Source of the DNA: Phaseolus vulgaris
Taxonomy: Eukaryota > Streptophyta > Magnoliopsida > Fabales > Fabaceae
Direction of reading: 5' to 3'
DNA length: 64,000 nt
Assembly (NCBI RefSeq): GCF_000499845.2
Contig: NC_023753.2
Span: 248,001 to 312,000, forward strand
Below are positions 40,101 to 52,400 of the stretch, in pieces. The notes under the pieces were generated by a model, which was not told where the DNA came from, did not search any database, and worked only from the letters and a program-made list of their open reading frames with translations. A program made the position numbers and the translations under genes. Every line of letters starts with the position of its first letter. Positions within the stretch are counted from its first letter, which is position 1.

Positions 40101-40506
40101 TTCTGTAAAATTGGGTTTTTTTTAAGCCTGTATCATGGCAGAGAACAGGTCAACGCCAAAAGCCACCGTTGTGGTCTAAATGAATGCTTTCGAAAACCGC
40201 TCCCCTACGGCACACTGTTGACTACTACCAATAAGACAATGAAAAAGATTAATAGAAAATAAAATGGAAGCAAGTGAGTGGCGTAAAGAAATAAACCAAA
40301 GATATTCCTAAAAGGGAAAATTATGAGCCTTTGGGTATCCCCAGAAGTTTACTTTTGTTGTTTCGAAATGGTAAAAATATGGAGTAAACTAAACTAATCA
40401 AATAAAACTCACTGTCTCCATAATTCCTTGGGCTTTTCAGGTGTTCATTTTCGTTGGATGGGTAAGACTCTTCCACCTGACAAGTGCAGCAAAGCCACCG
40501 ACGCAT
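37168..40506 (-). CDS. Pti1-like protein kinase (receptor-like cytoplasmic kinase VIII)
   Basis: Seven exons (+ coordinates, first to last): 40413-40506, 39239-39492, 38989-39115, 38637-38910, 37607-37739, 37435-37521, 37168-37293; 364 aa, the normal family length. The start [13 protein letters not shown] is the family's; a further in-frame upstream extension is not needed. Its Cys cluster is a likely lipid-attachment site (inference). Kinase landmarks: glycine loop GEGSYGRVY (78-86), Lys99 in VAVKK, HRD at 201-203, DFN at 221-223 in place of DFG (as I recall from relatives), GTFGYHAPE up to 250, and a Pro/Ala tail. Pti1 proteins are Ser/Thr kinases acting downstream of Pto and of OXI1/AGC kinases in defence and oxidative signalling. 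Intron 2 starts GC rather than GT (CAG|gcatgt at 39238). Intron 4 carries a MITE. Confidence 0.96.
38273..38473. mobile_element. MITE in a kinase intron
   Basis: About 200 bp with inverted ends: TAGGGTGTGTTTGGATTTCA on the left and, reversed, TATGTGTGTGCTTGGATTTCAG on the right, differing at a few bases. Internal segments also fold (CCAACTTTCAGTTTTCATTG; CAACTCTAGTTGGGTTCAAC). It has no coding capacity. GTGTTTGG-type ends are widespread in plant MITEs; I cannot settle the superfamily because the target-site duplication is unclear. It lies between splice sites and leaves the reading frame intact. Confidence 0.75.
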
Positions 40507-43500
40507 CCTTGTCCTCTTCCTCAAAAATAGATCGTCTTGATAAGTTGTATTCCCCTGGCGGACGAAGTAATCAGGTGAAGCATGTGCCTGCATATCATCA
40601 CACCAAGAACCATAAATCTCCCAAATGCGACATCAAAACAAGAAACTCTCCAAACAGTATTCAAGACAATTTCAGCGCTTAAAAAAAAAAAGCAACAGTG
40701 CCCCCATTGCCAGCTGTTCGATTAAATCATAAAAATTAACGATCAGAGACAAATAAGGCACCAAAGCCATGAAAATTTTATCAGACCACAACGGCCATTT
40801 ATCACACACGCGATGCCCGAAAAACTCAACGCCCCAGAGAAAAAAAAAAGATTTTGCGATATTGGGGCCATGCATTTCGCCATGAACATGAACACGGTGC
40901 GGTGAAACAGTGCATGGTGTTTGAAAATCGCAATTGGGGAAATACGAATTGGAAAAACAGACAGTGAATTGTGATTGAAAAAGGTGAAAAAGGAAGAATT
41001 GGAGAGGGAAATTCTGACCAAATGCGCAGGACGGTGGTGGTAGTCTCTGCGGTCCATCAAGAGGGAAATTGAAAGAGAAAGGAAATTATAGACGAATCCA
41101 AAAAAGGAATGGCGGAATAGAAGCCAAATCGGATTGGCGAAAGCGCAGAACACCCGAAGAGGCCCAAAAAAATGAAGAAACGAAGACGGAAAGAGAGGGA
41201 AATAAGAGAAAGGGGAAAGAAACCAAAATTAGGCATGGAAGAGAAGAGAAGCGAAATAAGAGGTGAAAGGAACGGGAGAGAGAAATTACCTTAAAGATGC
41301 TTTGATATGAGATGAGAGATTTCGTATGTTATGTGTTAGGGTTTCTTTCTGCCAAGCGAATACAACGAAGGAACGAATAATAAACACATTCACACCCCAA
41401 TAAGAGAGAGAACAATACCATTTCCTTTTTCTTTTTCTTTTTCTTCTTTTTATTGTTATTATTTTAAAACATTTTATAACACACCAATCACTCATTAACC
41501 ACTCCCATTGCCTTTTTAACTACTAATTATTATAATTTATTACAATAATTATTAAACCCTTTTTATAAAACACACTAATTATTAGGTTAACGATGTAATG
41601 TTTCATCTCAATCTTAATTCCCGGAGATAGTATCGTTATGATTAACCACTGCCTAGTGTTTATTTTTTTAAATTATGTTCGTGTTAGAATTGTTAGAAAT
41701 CAAATAAATGTTTTTTGAATTAAACATTTTATTGAAATGTGTTTTATCAGTGTGTCGTATAAGTGTCGATGTGTGTTCAATACGGACACGTTATTTAATA
41801 AGTGTGTCTGAGCCTCGTATATCACTATATTAGTTTATTTTTTAGTTTTGTTACAATTTTGTCCTTAAAAAATAGATAGGTTAAGAAATGAATATATATT
41901 TAAATTTTTCTTTACATCGATTCATAAGGAATATGAGATTATATTGAAAGTAAAAAAAAAACTAATAATGAAAATTATATATTTGTGTTGGCAAACTTTT
42001 TATTTCTTAACTTGGTAGGAAAGAAAAAGAGAGGGACAAGTGTTACTCTTTTTAATTTCTAATTTTCTATTGTGTTAGAATGGGACCCTTTCTTTTCCCA
42101 TTATTTTAGGATTGTAATAAAACTACTAATTATTATTATTTTATGTAAATTTATTGTTTTTAATATTGGTGTCGACCGTTGTAATCATAGTCTCACATTG
42201 AAGGAGAATCTGTTCAACTAAACCACTAAAATAACGGCTTTATTTTTTCTTTAAGTTAACTCATTATTGCACATTAATATTTGTTTATTTAAACAAATAC
42301 CTAAAATAAATGGTTTTTAAATTAAATAAAAAATAAAAAACTTCACAGGCATTGGAAATTGAATGAGGAAAAGAATAACTCAAAGTTTGACCACTTCAAA
42401 TAAGTATTATTAACTTATCTCACATGAAATATAGGAGGTCAAATTAGGTTTTTTTTTTTATAGGAGATAGAATTTTCTTAATATTTTATTAAATAAAATA
42501 TTTACAATGATAGGAAATAAATTTGTATTTGTATTATTATTTAGATACATTTCTAGTGCCTTGTTTATTTTAATTATTGTTTTATTTACAATGTATTATT
42601 CCAGAATTGAAGTTTGAGATATTGATAAATTATAAATTTGTTTTTTTTTTTATTAACTTTGACAATTTTTTATATTACATTGTTTACGGTCAAAGAGTTG
42701 ACCCAATTTTTTAATGAGTTGGAAATACTTAAGAAAAAAATTAAACGTATTATTCATAATACCAATTCAACTTATCGAGTTTAATTAATTAAGAGACTTA
42801 ACATGTAGCAATAATTTAGTCTAAATTTTTATACTTTTTTTCATGACAGGATTTGATCTTATAAAATAACCTGAAGTTGATAATCATTCATGTGTTTTTA
42901 AGAACACACAAAATTTAAATGAATAAAAAACAACAACATATTTTAAAATAATAATAATAATATTTGGCTGCACAAGCCAACCCCATAACTAGTTACCAAG
43001 TCCAACTTTGATTCTTATTTTTAACTAAAATCAAACTTCAAAGAGTTTAAAATCACCACAATTTTATCTTAATTATATAATTTGAATCAAAATTTTAGAT
43101 AAATCTCTCACTTTTTAATTTCATGTGGTTATGTTGTAACAAATAAAAAGTGGATGAACACACAAACTTTTTACTACTTAAATGTAATTAGGTATTGGTA
43201 TATTATAGTTAAATATGTATGAATTAATTTATTCATTCATACCATGAAACTTAACATGGGTCAAGTATGCTTGAAACACCAAATTAATATTATTTCTTTC
43301 TACACCCTTATAATTTCTATCTGCAATGTGAAAGATAATTTAAAATTATGTAATTTAAAAATTATTATTTTTATGTAAAAACACTTAGAATTGTATAATT
43401 TAAATAACTTTTTCAGATTATTTTGGATTATATAATTAGAAAGACATCCAGATTATATAATTCAAAAGTTATTTTTTAAAAAATAACTTTCAAATTATAC

Positions 43501-44920
43501 AATTCAAAGTAAAAAAATATATAATTTTTTTAAATTAAAAAATGACTTTTAAATTAAGCAATTTGATTTTTTTATAAGAAAAATATCTTTCATATTACCC
43601 AATCTAAAAGTCCTTTTTTTTATAATCAAAAGTTTGTAAAATGAGATTATTCTTACTTATCTATATAGAATAAAATTATAGGAATTGAAAAAATCTGCGT
43701 TGGTTTGATAATAAAATTAAAAAATCATAACGAATATAAAAAATAAATAAAAAGGTTAAGAAAAATTTTAAGTTAGGAAAATACAAATATATGTTTTAAA
43801 AAATAATAAAAATCAAATATGGTCATTGACTTTGTAAAGAAGAATGTAGTTTTCAATCAACAATATCTATTATTATTATTATCATTATTATTTATTGAGT
43901 GAGTTTATTTCTACTTATTTTTTAAATAATTATATTTCTGTATTTTATTTATTTACATAATTTGATTATTTTAAAACTAAGTATTTTTTTTATCTGTGAT
44001 GTAAATCTTATATATTTCTAAAATAAGTTTTTTTTTTTATCAATTTCGCTATGTTAAATAAAAACAGAGAAGCTTATTTTCCACGAATTACTAACAAATA
44101 AAATTCATTTGCAAATACATTACATAAGAAGACTGAAAGACTTCATATAATTACACTATATTATTATATTATAATATACATTTTTATTTGGTCTGTTTAT
44201 CTCATTTAGTCACTCACACTGTAGATGAAAAATTAACTACTTGTTAATTACTGATTTAATGTACATGTAAATAAACTATAGAAGTTTTATATTTAAAAAT
44301 TATTATTATTTAAATAATATGTATTTTGTTTATAACATCTATACCAATATATATATTTTGATTATGGTTTGTCGTGCACATAATTTTTTTTTATCGTCAT
44401 AACTATTTTTTTATCATTGTAAAATGATATTATTCTTTTTTTCTTTCTTTTAATTTTATATTAATAACAAATCAAATTACATGGTAAAATTATGAAAGAA
44501 AATATTTTTATATTTTATTTTTTCTTAATAATATCTGATATTTAAAAGATACACATATAATAATAATAATAATAAATAAATAAAAGATGTGGATATAATT
44601 ATTTTATTATCAGAAATTAACATATATAAGAGAATTTATATAACTATTTGAAGAGTCATAATAATAATAATAATAAATTTTGTTTTAATTTAAAAAAAAA
44701 ATTATTATCAGTAATTAAGTATCGAGTGGAGTAGCGAAACGAAATTATTTAAAAAATGAAAAATAAAAAGTTTCTTGCTCAAAGGGACAAAGGAATTTGG
44801 TGAGATATAAAGCTTCTGCGGCATCAAAACCTTGCTCTCACTTCACTTACCTTACAGAGAAGAAGAAGAAGAAGAAGAAAAAAAGAAGAAGAAGAAGAAA
44901 CAGAAGAATCAGAGTCCCAC
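40507..44920. other. Divergent promoter region between kinase and proteasome gene
   Basis: The two genes point away from each other. The kinase 5' leader probably extends to about 41300 and may contain an intron; this part is purine-rich (41060-41280 on + strand). From 41400 to 44790 the sequence is AT-rich with no gene. A diverged dispersed repeat sits at about 41730-41830 (partner at 10.4 kb), and a 26-bp perfect palindrome centred near 43482 (AAAGTTATTTTTT and its reverse). A GAA-rich tract at 44858-44900 lies in the proteasome gene's leader. Confidence 0.6.
44858..44900 (+). repeat. (GAA)n tract in the PBD 5' leader
   Basis: Two GAA runs separated by a short A-stretch lie 20-60 bp upstream of the proteasome start codon. 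Purine-rich GAA/GA tracts are frequent in plant 5' leaders. It contains no ATG, so it does not compete with the start at 44921. Confidence 0.85.
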
Positions 44921-45881
44921 ATGGAGTGCGTATTCGGATTGGTCGGAAATGGGTTCGCGATCGTGGTGGCGGATTCATCGGCGGTGCACAGCATCCTCGT
45001 TCACAAGTCCAACGAGGACAAGATCATGCTCCTCGATTCCCACAAACTCATCGCCGCTAGCGGTGAACCCGGAGACAGGTATCTAGGGTTACCTTTTCCT
45101 CTTCCATTCTCTTTCAATCTTCTTCTTTTTCTCATTTCCTTTCGTTTTAGGGTTCAATTCACAGAGTACATTCAGAAGAACGTTGCCTTGTATCAGTTCC
45201 GTAACGGCATCCCTCTCACCACCGCCGCCGCCGCCAATTTCACACGTGGCGAACTCGCCACCGCTCTTCGCAAGGTACCTTCCAAACCCTAGTACCTATT
45301 TTTTTTTAACGTTCTTAGGTTCTGTTTCGATCAAATTCTCACAAATCAGCATATAAAATTAACTGAGCTTCTCCTTAGAGCTAAATCAATTTATATAAAA
45401 GCTATCTCATATGATTTCTCCGATTTAGCTTATGCGAGCTCGATTCATTTTACATTCTTACTCTGTTTGTGGAGAAGCTTCTCCAAACCATGTCTCAGAC
45501 TGTGCAATTAATTTGGTGTCTCAAATCTTAATCTGCGTTTTTGTTTAGAATCCCTACTCCGTGAACATCCTTCTTGCTGGTTATGACAAAGAGACTGGTC
45601 CTGAACTATACTATATTGACTACATTGCAACCCTTCACAAGCTTGAAAAGGGGGCTTTTGGTTATGGCTCCTATTTTTCGCTCTCGATGATGGACAGACA
45701 CTACCATAGTGGAATGTCTGTTGAAGATGCAATTGATCTCGTTGATAAGTGCATCAAGGAGATCAGATCCAGGCTGGTTGTTGCGCCACCCAACTTTGTT
45801 ATTAAAATTGTTGACAAGGATGGTGCAAGGGAGTATGCATGGCGTGAATCAGTCAAGGACACTCCTGTTCCTTCCGCTTGA
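44921..45881 (+). CDS. PBD: 20S proteasome subunit beta type-2 (beta-4)
   Basis: Three exons, 44921-45078, 45151-45274 and 45549-45881, with GT-AG borders; 204 aa, exactly the length of Arabidopsis PBD1. The protein starts directly with MECVFGLVGNGFAIVVADSS and has no cleaved propeptide and no catalytic N-terminal Thr, as expected for this structural (non-proteolytic) beta subunit. Conserved segments: DSHKLIAASGEPGDR (39-53), RNGIPLTTAAAANFTRGELA, NPYSVNILLAGYD, ELYYIDYIATLHKLEKGAFG, GYGSYFSLSMMDRHY and IEIRSRLVVAPPNF-type sequence near the end (here IKEIRSRLVVAPPNFVIKIV). It forms part of the beta rings of the 26S proteasome in cytosol and nucleus. Intron 1 is only 72 bp; reading through it makes a false longer frame. 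Confidence 0.97.
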
Positions 45882-46509
45882 GTAACTGTCCCTAATTTTC
45901 ATCGGACTTCATTTCATATGCCTGTGTTTTTATCTTTTTTACAATTTTTTTACTGGTCTTGTAATGTCTCTGAAAATCATGGTCTATAGATGATGCACTG
46001 AAGTATGACAGTTTATCATTTTAATTAATATGAACGATGACTAGTTCTCTGCCAGAAATGAATTTATTGTGAGGTAGGCTTGATTTTTATGGATTTTTGG
46101 ATACTGGGTCCTTCTTGTCTTTGCTGTTGTGGGATGATCTTTCAAGTGTTGTATTCACCCGAGGATTTTAGTTATTTGGGCTGTTGGCCTATCTTACCAC
46201 AATAAAGTAGCAGGATACGCAGATGCAGTCATGTTGGAAAATCATTTGAGAATTTTTTTATTAGCTAACTGAGTGGTAATGGACTGTGTGTATTAATTAC
46301 ATTCATTCATTAAAATATTGTTAAGAAATTAATATGCTTGTGTACAGGATATCCCACTTTTATTTTCAAATAATAAGTATACATTTTAAAGTAAGCAAGT
46401 CACCCCTACAATGTCTAAGTCTACCATGCTGGCTTCCGAGTCTAATTTTATCAATTATTAATAGAAACTAAATGAATACTATACGATCCATTTTAGTGAA
46501 TACTGTAGA
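45882..46509. other. PBD 3' region
   Basis: No gene is supported. It contains the PBD 3' UTR and then AT-rich spacer up to the degenerate retroelement. Confidence 0.5.
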
Positions 46510-48180
46510 CACCCTTTAGATTTGAATTACAAAAACTATGCATGAACCCATAGTGAATCTGTGTGTATCTGGATGATTTCTCCAATCAGCCTCTGCATAA
46601 GCTTTAGGATGCTGAGCAGATGAAGAGGATAATGGTTTACCTTGGCTAGGTGTTCCTTTGAGATAGCTAAAGAAATTGTGCACTTGTTCATGTGAGGAAC
46701 TTTTGGGTTAGCCATGATATTGAAATTGAAAGTAGAGAATTTTTTGGCCAATAAATGATAACGTATGGCAACCTTCCAATTAGTTTATGATATTGTGAAG
46801 AATTTGTTAGCAGCACCTTCATGGGCACTTGCCTTCATGTCATTGGCAGAATTGGTGGTTTGCAATGAACGAAAACAGTATCCTCTTACATTGATAATAC
46901 ATATTTTCCTTAGAACAGGTATATTCTGTGCTTGGAGTAAGCTAAACCAATGCATGAGAAAGGGCTCCAAGTTGCCAAGGATTTTTTGTTTGAGATGTTG
47001 CATTTTGCTTGGTTGCTATAGGATTTAGCCTAACTATTATAATATTGTCCATATAAACCAATAGAGCTACATAATCTGCCCCAGTTCGAAGAGATGAATA
47101 ATTAGATTTAGATCGAGTGAAGCCTTGGCTAAGGATAGCCGCTGAAAACTTGGTAAACCGTTGTAATTTAGAGACAATATTATCCACCTCAACCTTCTAC
47201 TAGAGAGGAAGATCCATATAGACTTTCTCGAAAAGATGGGCTACAAAAGCATTCTTGATGTATACTAATTGCCAGCCTTTTATTGCTGCTGCCAAGGACA
47301 AGACCCCTTGCTATGGTTTTTTACAACTGGTGTATGTGTCTGAAATCTATACCAACTTGTTTAGCTACTAATCTTGACTTGAACCTTTATAAAGTGCTAG
47401 CTGCCTTGGTGTCAACCTTATTGATCTATCTGCAACTCATTAAATATGTTCCATAAGGTTGGACAACAGACCATGTATTAGTTGTCTCCGGGGCTGATAA
47501 CTCTTCTTGCATGGTTACCTGCCATTCAGGAAACTCGGCAGCTTTGGAGACTTGCATTACAAAGGATTTTTATACGAGTGACATTATCATAGGAATTGTG
47601 AAGTTATAGGACAGTATTGTACTGATAGTTCTGGAGCTAAGTTTGGGGTTTTATGCGCCTGGTGATATTCTAAGAGGCTAGCCAAGTGGTCCATGTAAGG
47701 TCTTGTACTGCTCAATTGGTGTGTTATGCTGTTTTGGGTTGTTGGAGCTGTATGAATTGTAGTAGAAGTAGTGAGGTCATTTGGTAAGTCTAGTAAAGGC
47801 AAAGGTTAGACAAGATCAGTAAAAAGATCTGTGACATTATAGGGTTGATGAATTTTTTTCCGGAATGGAAATATATCTTAAAAGAAGAGGAAATCTTGAT
47901 ATATGAAAAAGATTCTTGATCCACAAGTTGTATAGTCAATATTCTTTATAGCCAAAATAGGTAGCCAACAAAGACTGAAGGTAATGTTAGCAAAGCAAGG
48001 CAGACATAGACCCTGGAGTCCATATACAGGTGGATCCTTCGATAGAGTAGATAGATGATAAGGACACTTTTGAAGTAGAACTGGTGTAGGTGTTCGATTG
48101 ATGAAGGTAAGTGATGCTGGTACGTTCTTTCCACCAGATTCTTCTTTCGTGTTATATCCTTTAGACCACGTAAAGTCAGC
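46510..48180 (-). pseudogene. Degenerate Ty1/copia retrotransposon (pol remnant)
   Basis: Read on the minus strand through many frameshifts and stops, the order is that of a copia pol. An integrase tail comes first (NRTPTPVLLQKCPYHL near 48070-48110, then a YLFWL segment). Next is reverse transcriptase: FPEWQVTMQEEL near 47530, RFKSRLVAKQVGID near 47360, WQLVYIKNAFVAHLFEKVYM near 47250, and YVALLVYMDNI, the decayed YVDD site, near 47070. RNase H follows (PKAYAEADWRNHPDTHR near 46590). The active-site YVDD reads YMDN. No LTRs were identified. It is an old, dead insertion between PBD and the TMEM120-like gene. Confidence 0.85.
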
Positions 48181-49488
48181 GCACTAGATCGATTTCAAAC
48201 AAAGGGTAGTATTTTCCGTGTAGACAACGTAGATGATAGTGACGATAAAAAAAACCATTCGGAATATTAAAATTGATTTTTTCATTTAGTATTTGCAAAC
48301 TTTATGAGAAGGATGGCCAAAACCTGAGGTGACATTTTAATGATATTGTTACAAGAAACTGAAGATATGGATTGAAGGTGAAACCCGTAATTACCTAGTT
48401 ACAAATCAAATCTCCTATGGCAATCATCTTCGAGGATCTGTCAAAGGATGTATAGAAAGTAAAGGAGTAAACAAGTATTTTTTTAAACTATTTGGGTGGA
48501 TAAAAGACACGTCTAATTTTGATTCGGTAACATGACATTTAATTTAAATTTTCCCCTTTTTAGATATTTGATGAGTCTCGTAAACAGTACACATATTTTA
48601 TACCAATAGAAAGTCAATTATTATTATATTTCCATCTATAGAGTGAATAAAATTTAAAAATAAGGCAGGATTGTAAAAGCTTAAATCCTAGCGTATGTTA
48701 AACAAGAATTATTACCATTGGTGGAGCTCTCACCAAAGCAGGAAACAAACAAATTAGATTAAGCATAGACAGGACTTACTCGAGCTGCAAAATTAGAAGG
48801 GGCTAATTTGACAATAATAGAAATTTTAACCAATTACCACAGCTTATTGTATATATAATATAATTACAATTATAATTACTAGAAAATAACATAAAAAGTT
48901 GGATCAAGTAAAATTACAGATAGTCCGGGACAATTATCACTGAGAAGTACAGTTTAATTGACGAACGCATATTATCTTAGAATCAAGGATGGATAATGTC
49001 CCCAATTGCATTTTGATGGTACAAAACCGTTTGAAAAGGAAATAGTACTCATTTATTTAATTAAATTTTAAAAAATTATATTGGACCAAAAAAAATATAA
49101 ATATAAATTGATATACATTTTAGGGACATGATAAAATGGCATGATCCGGATGCAATAAAAAAGAGCAATTTAGAAAGCCCTACAATTGGTTAGTTTAAAT
49201 TTTGGTAATAATTTGCATGGACTCAACTAGGTACGTACTTAATAGATATTGGAAGTGTTACGTGGTCAACCCAGAGACATTGGAAGAAACAAGGCATTCT
49301 AACACGAAAAGGTGGACAACAGAAATCGTAGGATAGTTTCGATTAATCCAAATTTATGTTTATGCTCAAACTCGTTAAAGATGATTGAAGCTACAAGAAG
49401 CCAAAATTATAAGCAGCTTGCACTGTGGTCAAAACTGAAAGAGTGCAAAAAATCCTGATCCTATTAAAGCTGAAAAAGTGACAATTTG
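48181..49488. other. Spacer, possibly including retroelement flanks
   Basis: AT-rich. I see no LTR pair or gene. The part next to 49489 holds the 3' UTR of the minus-strand TMEM120-like gene. Confidence 0.5.
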
Positions 49489-52400
49489 TTAATTCAACCT
49501 CTGCTTACTCTTGCTTCTTCTCATCTTTGCCTTAAATCTTGATTTCACCATCAGAGTCTGTACTGTATTTGCAAAGTTCCCAACAGCCATTAAGACCAAC
49601 AGAACACCGCAAAATATTACCTGTCCAAGCGTTTCTATCATTGTAAGTCTAAGGCTAATATGTGCAAAAAATATTATTGGATTCATTTGCTTCTGTTCCA
49701 CTCAATAAATTGATGTACAAAGTGAAGTAAGAAAGCAAACACAGACAAACAAGTACCTGCCACTCAGAAACATCCCCAACAACTGCAGTCCTGAGCAACA
49801 AAAGTCCAACATATGCCTCAAATCCCTGAACCAAGATAAGATAGGACCACAAATATATTCCATAAGTCTCTCAAACCTCTGCTATGTTCAGGTCAATTAC
49901 TTTCAGAATGTGAATAAAAAGACAATTGCCGTTTTAAAGCAAATTAACACAATATTTGCTTCCCAAATAATCATCTGTCACACAACACAATATAAATCAT
50001 GAACATTATACGAACATTAATATCAAACGGGAATATAACAAATGTTGACATATATCATAGCAACCATGTTACCTGCAACGTGAAGAGTATGGGACACAAC
50101 AACCACAGTTGGCCGTCCACACCAGCTGTTTCCCCCCACACAACATCCATCCTCTTAGCCTAAAATAAGAAAAACACAGATCAAAACTATAAAACTCTTT
50201 GATTTAACTACAAAACTAATGCAACAGGGAAGTTTTAATCTTATGATTGCAAACAAATTTGTGAAGTTATGACATCAAATAGTGAGTCAAACAGGTTAAA
50301 GGATTAGGCAGGATGATCGAGAGTTTGTGTGATGGCGGGTAAAATATAACTACAATAGGAAAGGAAAAACACAAGATATAGTATTTCCAACTTTGGCACC
50401 TTTCCCAGTGCAATACGAGTGTAAAGTCTTTGACGTTGATATCTATTTTGCAAAAGCATAGCAACTCCTTGCATCATAGCCCACTGTAAGAAAAGTTGTA
50501 CACCTCTCTACATGCATAATTGAGACATAAATAATAGTTACATAACGATTAAGTAAAAGGAAGAAAAAACTATGCACTGGCGTAGGAGACTAACCTGCTT
50601 TTTTGCACAATCTGGCTGTCCTTTAATCTCCCAAGTGAGACTTACGAGGGCCATTATCATAGCACAATAATGATGATATATCCACCTGTAACCGTACAAT
50701 AAGTTTTATTGCTAAAAGATTTTCTCCCATGTAAACCAATCTTAACACTCCACCCTCCCCAAAATGTTATGTAAGAGTGACAATATTAGCACGCAAACTA
50801 AATATGCCTCTCCCCTTTAAAAGAAATTATTAAGAAATTGAAGATATCATCTTTAGAGAAAATGTCAAAGAAAAAATTACTACATCAAGTGTTATAATTA
50901 ATTGCATTGTGAAAAACTAAGCTAAGAAAAGTCTGTCCTACAAAATATAAGAAAGAATAAACCACAGAAAATCTGGCACTTGCAGCATTCAAAACCAAAC
51001 ACCAACCAAAATAACAGTTCTGGAACACTATTTTCTGTTAACCAGCAAAACCTCAAAAAGCGGCTTCAGGAAAATGACCTTTAAGTCAGATGTACATATC
51101 CAGCACTCAATAGTGCAAACAATTAATTTATCTCTACTATTGACAAGCTACCTGACAACACATTCCAATAACACTACAAATTTCAATGGAAAGTACCTTC
51201 AGATGCCTACACATGCGTCAAATAATCAGTGTTAGAGGAAGTCACTCAAGTGAGAACACCAGACTTGATTATTTGGAGAAATGAGAGCAATTAATATAAA
51301 CCATTACATTCTATTTGAGTGGTCAAGAATCAAGAAAAAATAAATGCATTTAACTTTTTACGTGATGTGACTACTAATTAACATCACACTCTTGTTTACA
51401 TTATACACATATATATAGATATATGGAGAAATCAAATTGTACCGGTGTCAATAACTCTGTTAATTTTGTTGATCCAACAGTTAAATTATAATTTCATATC
51501 ATCATGATTATTCATGTTAAATTTTGTTAAAATTGAACGACAATAACAGGGTGATTAAATGATTCATATTCTGGTATATTTTGAAAAGTAAACATTATAT
51601 CGATTTTTATTTATATAAACAAATCAAATAATTTTATATTATATAAATTTTTTATATCGTATCTATGTTAAAGGAACTTTAATCTAAACGTGAGTTTTGA
51701 GAAACATTCTCCAATTGCGTGAGAGAGAGATATCAAATTATACCGATATAACTTCTATCAAATGTTATACCGTAAATAACTTTATATTCATGTTGAATTT
51801 TGTCAATCCAACTGTAAGTTATAGTTTCATATCATCATGATTATCCGTGACAAATTTTGTTAAAACTGAACAATAACAACAAAGTGATCAAGTGATTATT
51901 TTAGTATATTTTGTTGAATACTAAACATTACTTCAATTTTGATCTACATAAGCGAGGTATCACATAATTTATATGAACATAAAATATTGTATATATGATA
52001 ATAAAATTGAACATCATATTTTAGTATAATTTGATATATTCGTGATTATCCTTGACAAATTTTGTTGAAATTGAACAAGAAGATGACTAAATGATTCATA
52101 TTTTAGTATATTTTTTGAAAAATAAGCCTTGCACCAATCTTGGTCTTTATAAATGAGGCATAATATAATTTTAGCTTAGCATAAAATTTTATATATGATC
52201 TCTGTTAATGAAACGTTTAATCTAACAGATAGTTTTGAAGGAAATAAAACATGATCCAAACAAAAGATATTGTACAATGTAACATTTGAAAAAAGTTACA
52301 CCAGTGTAATTTGATCTCTCTCCATATATGTGTGCGTATGTGTATATATATATGTATGTATGTATATCACTGTATTTATGTATATTATTTGAATGTGTTC

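Noticed and set aside
43460..43515. AT-rich palindrome as a regulatory hairpin
   Set aside because: It pairs well but sits in long AT-only sequence where such pairing is common. No flanking gene or repeat gives it meaning.
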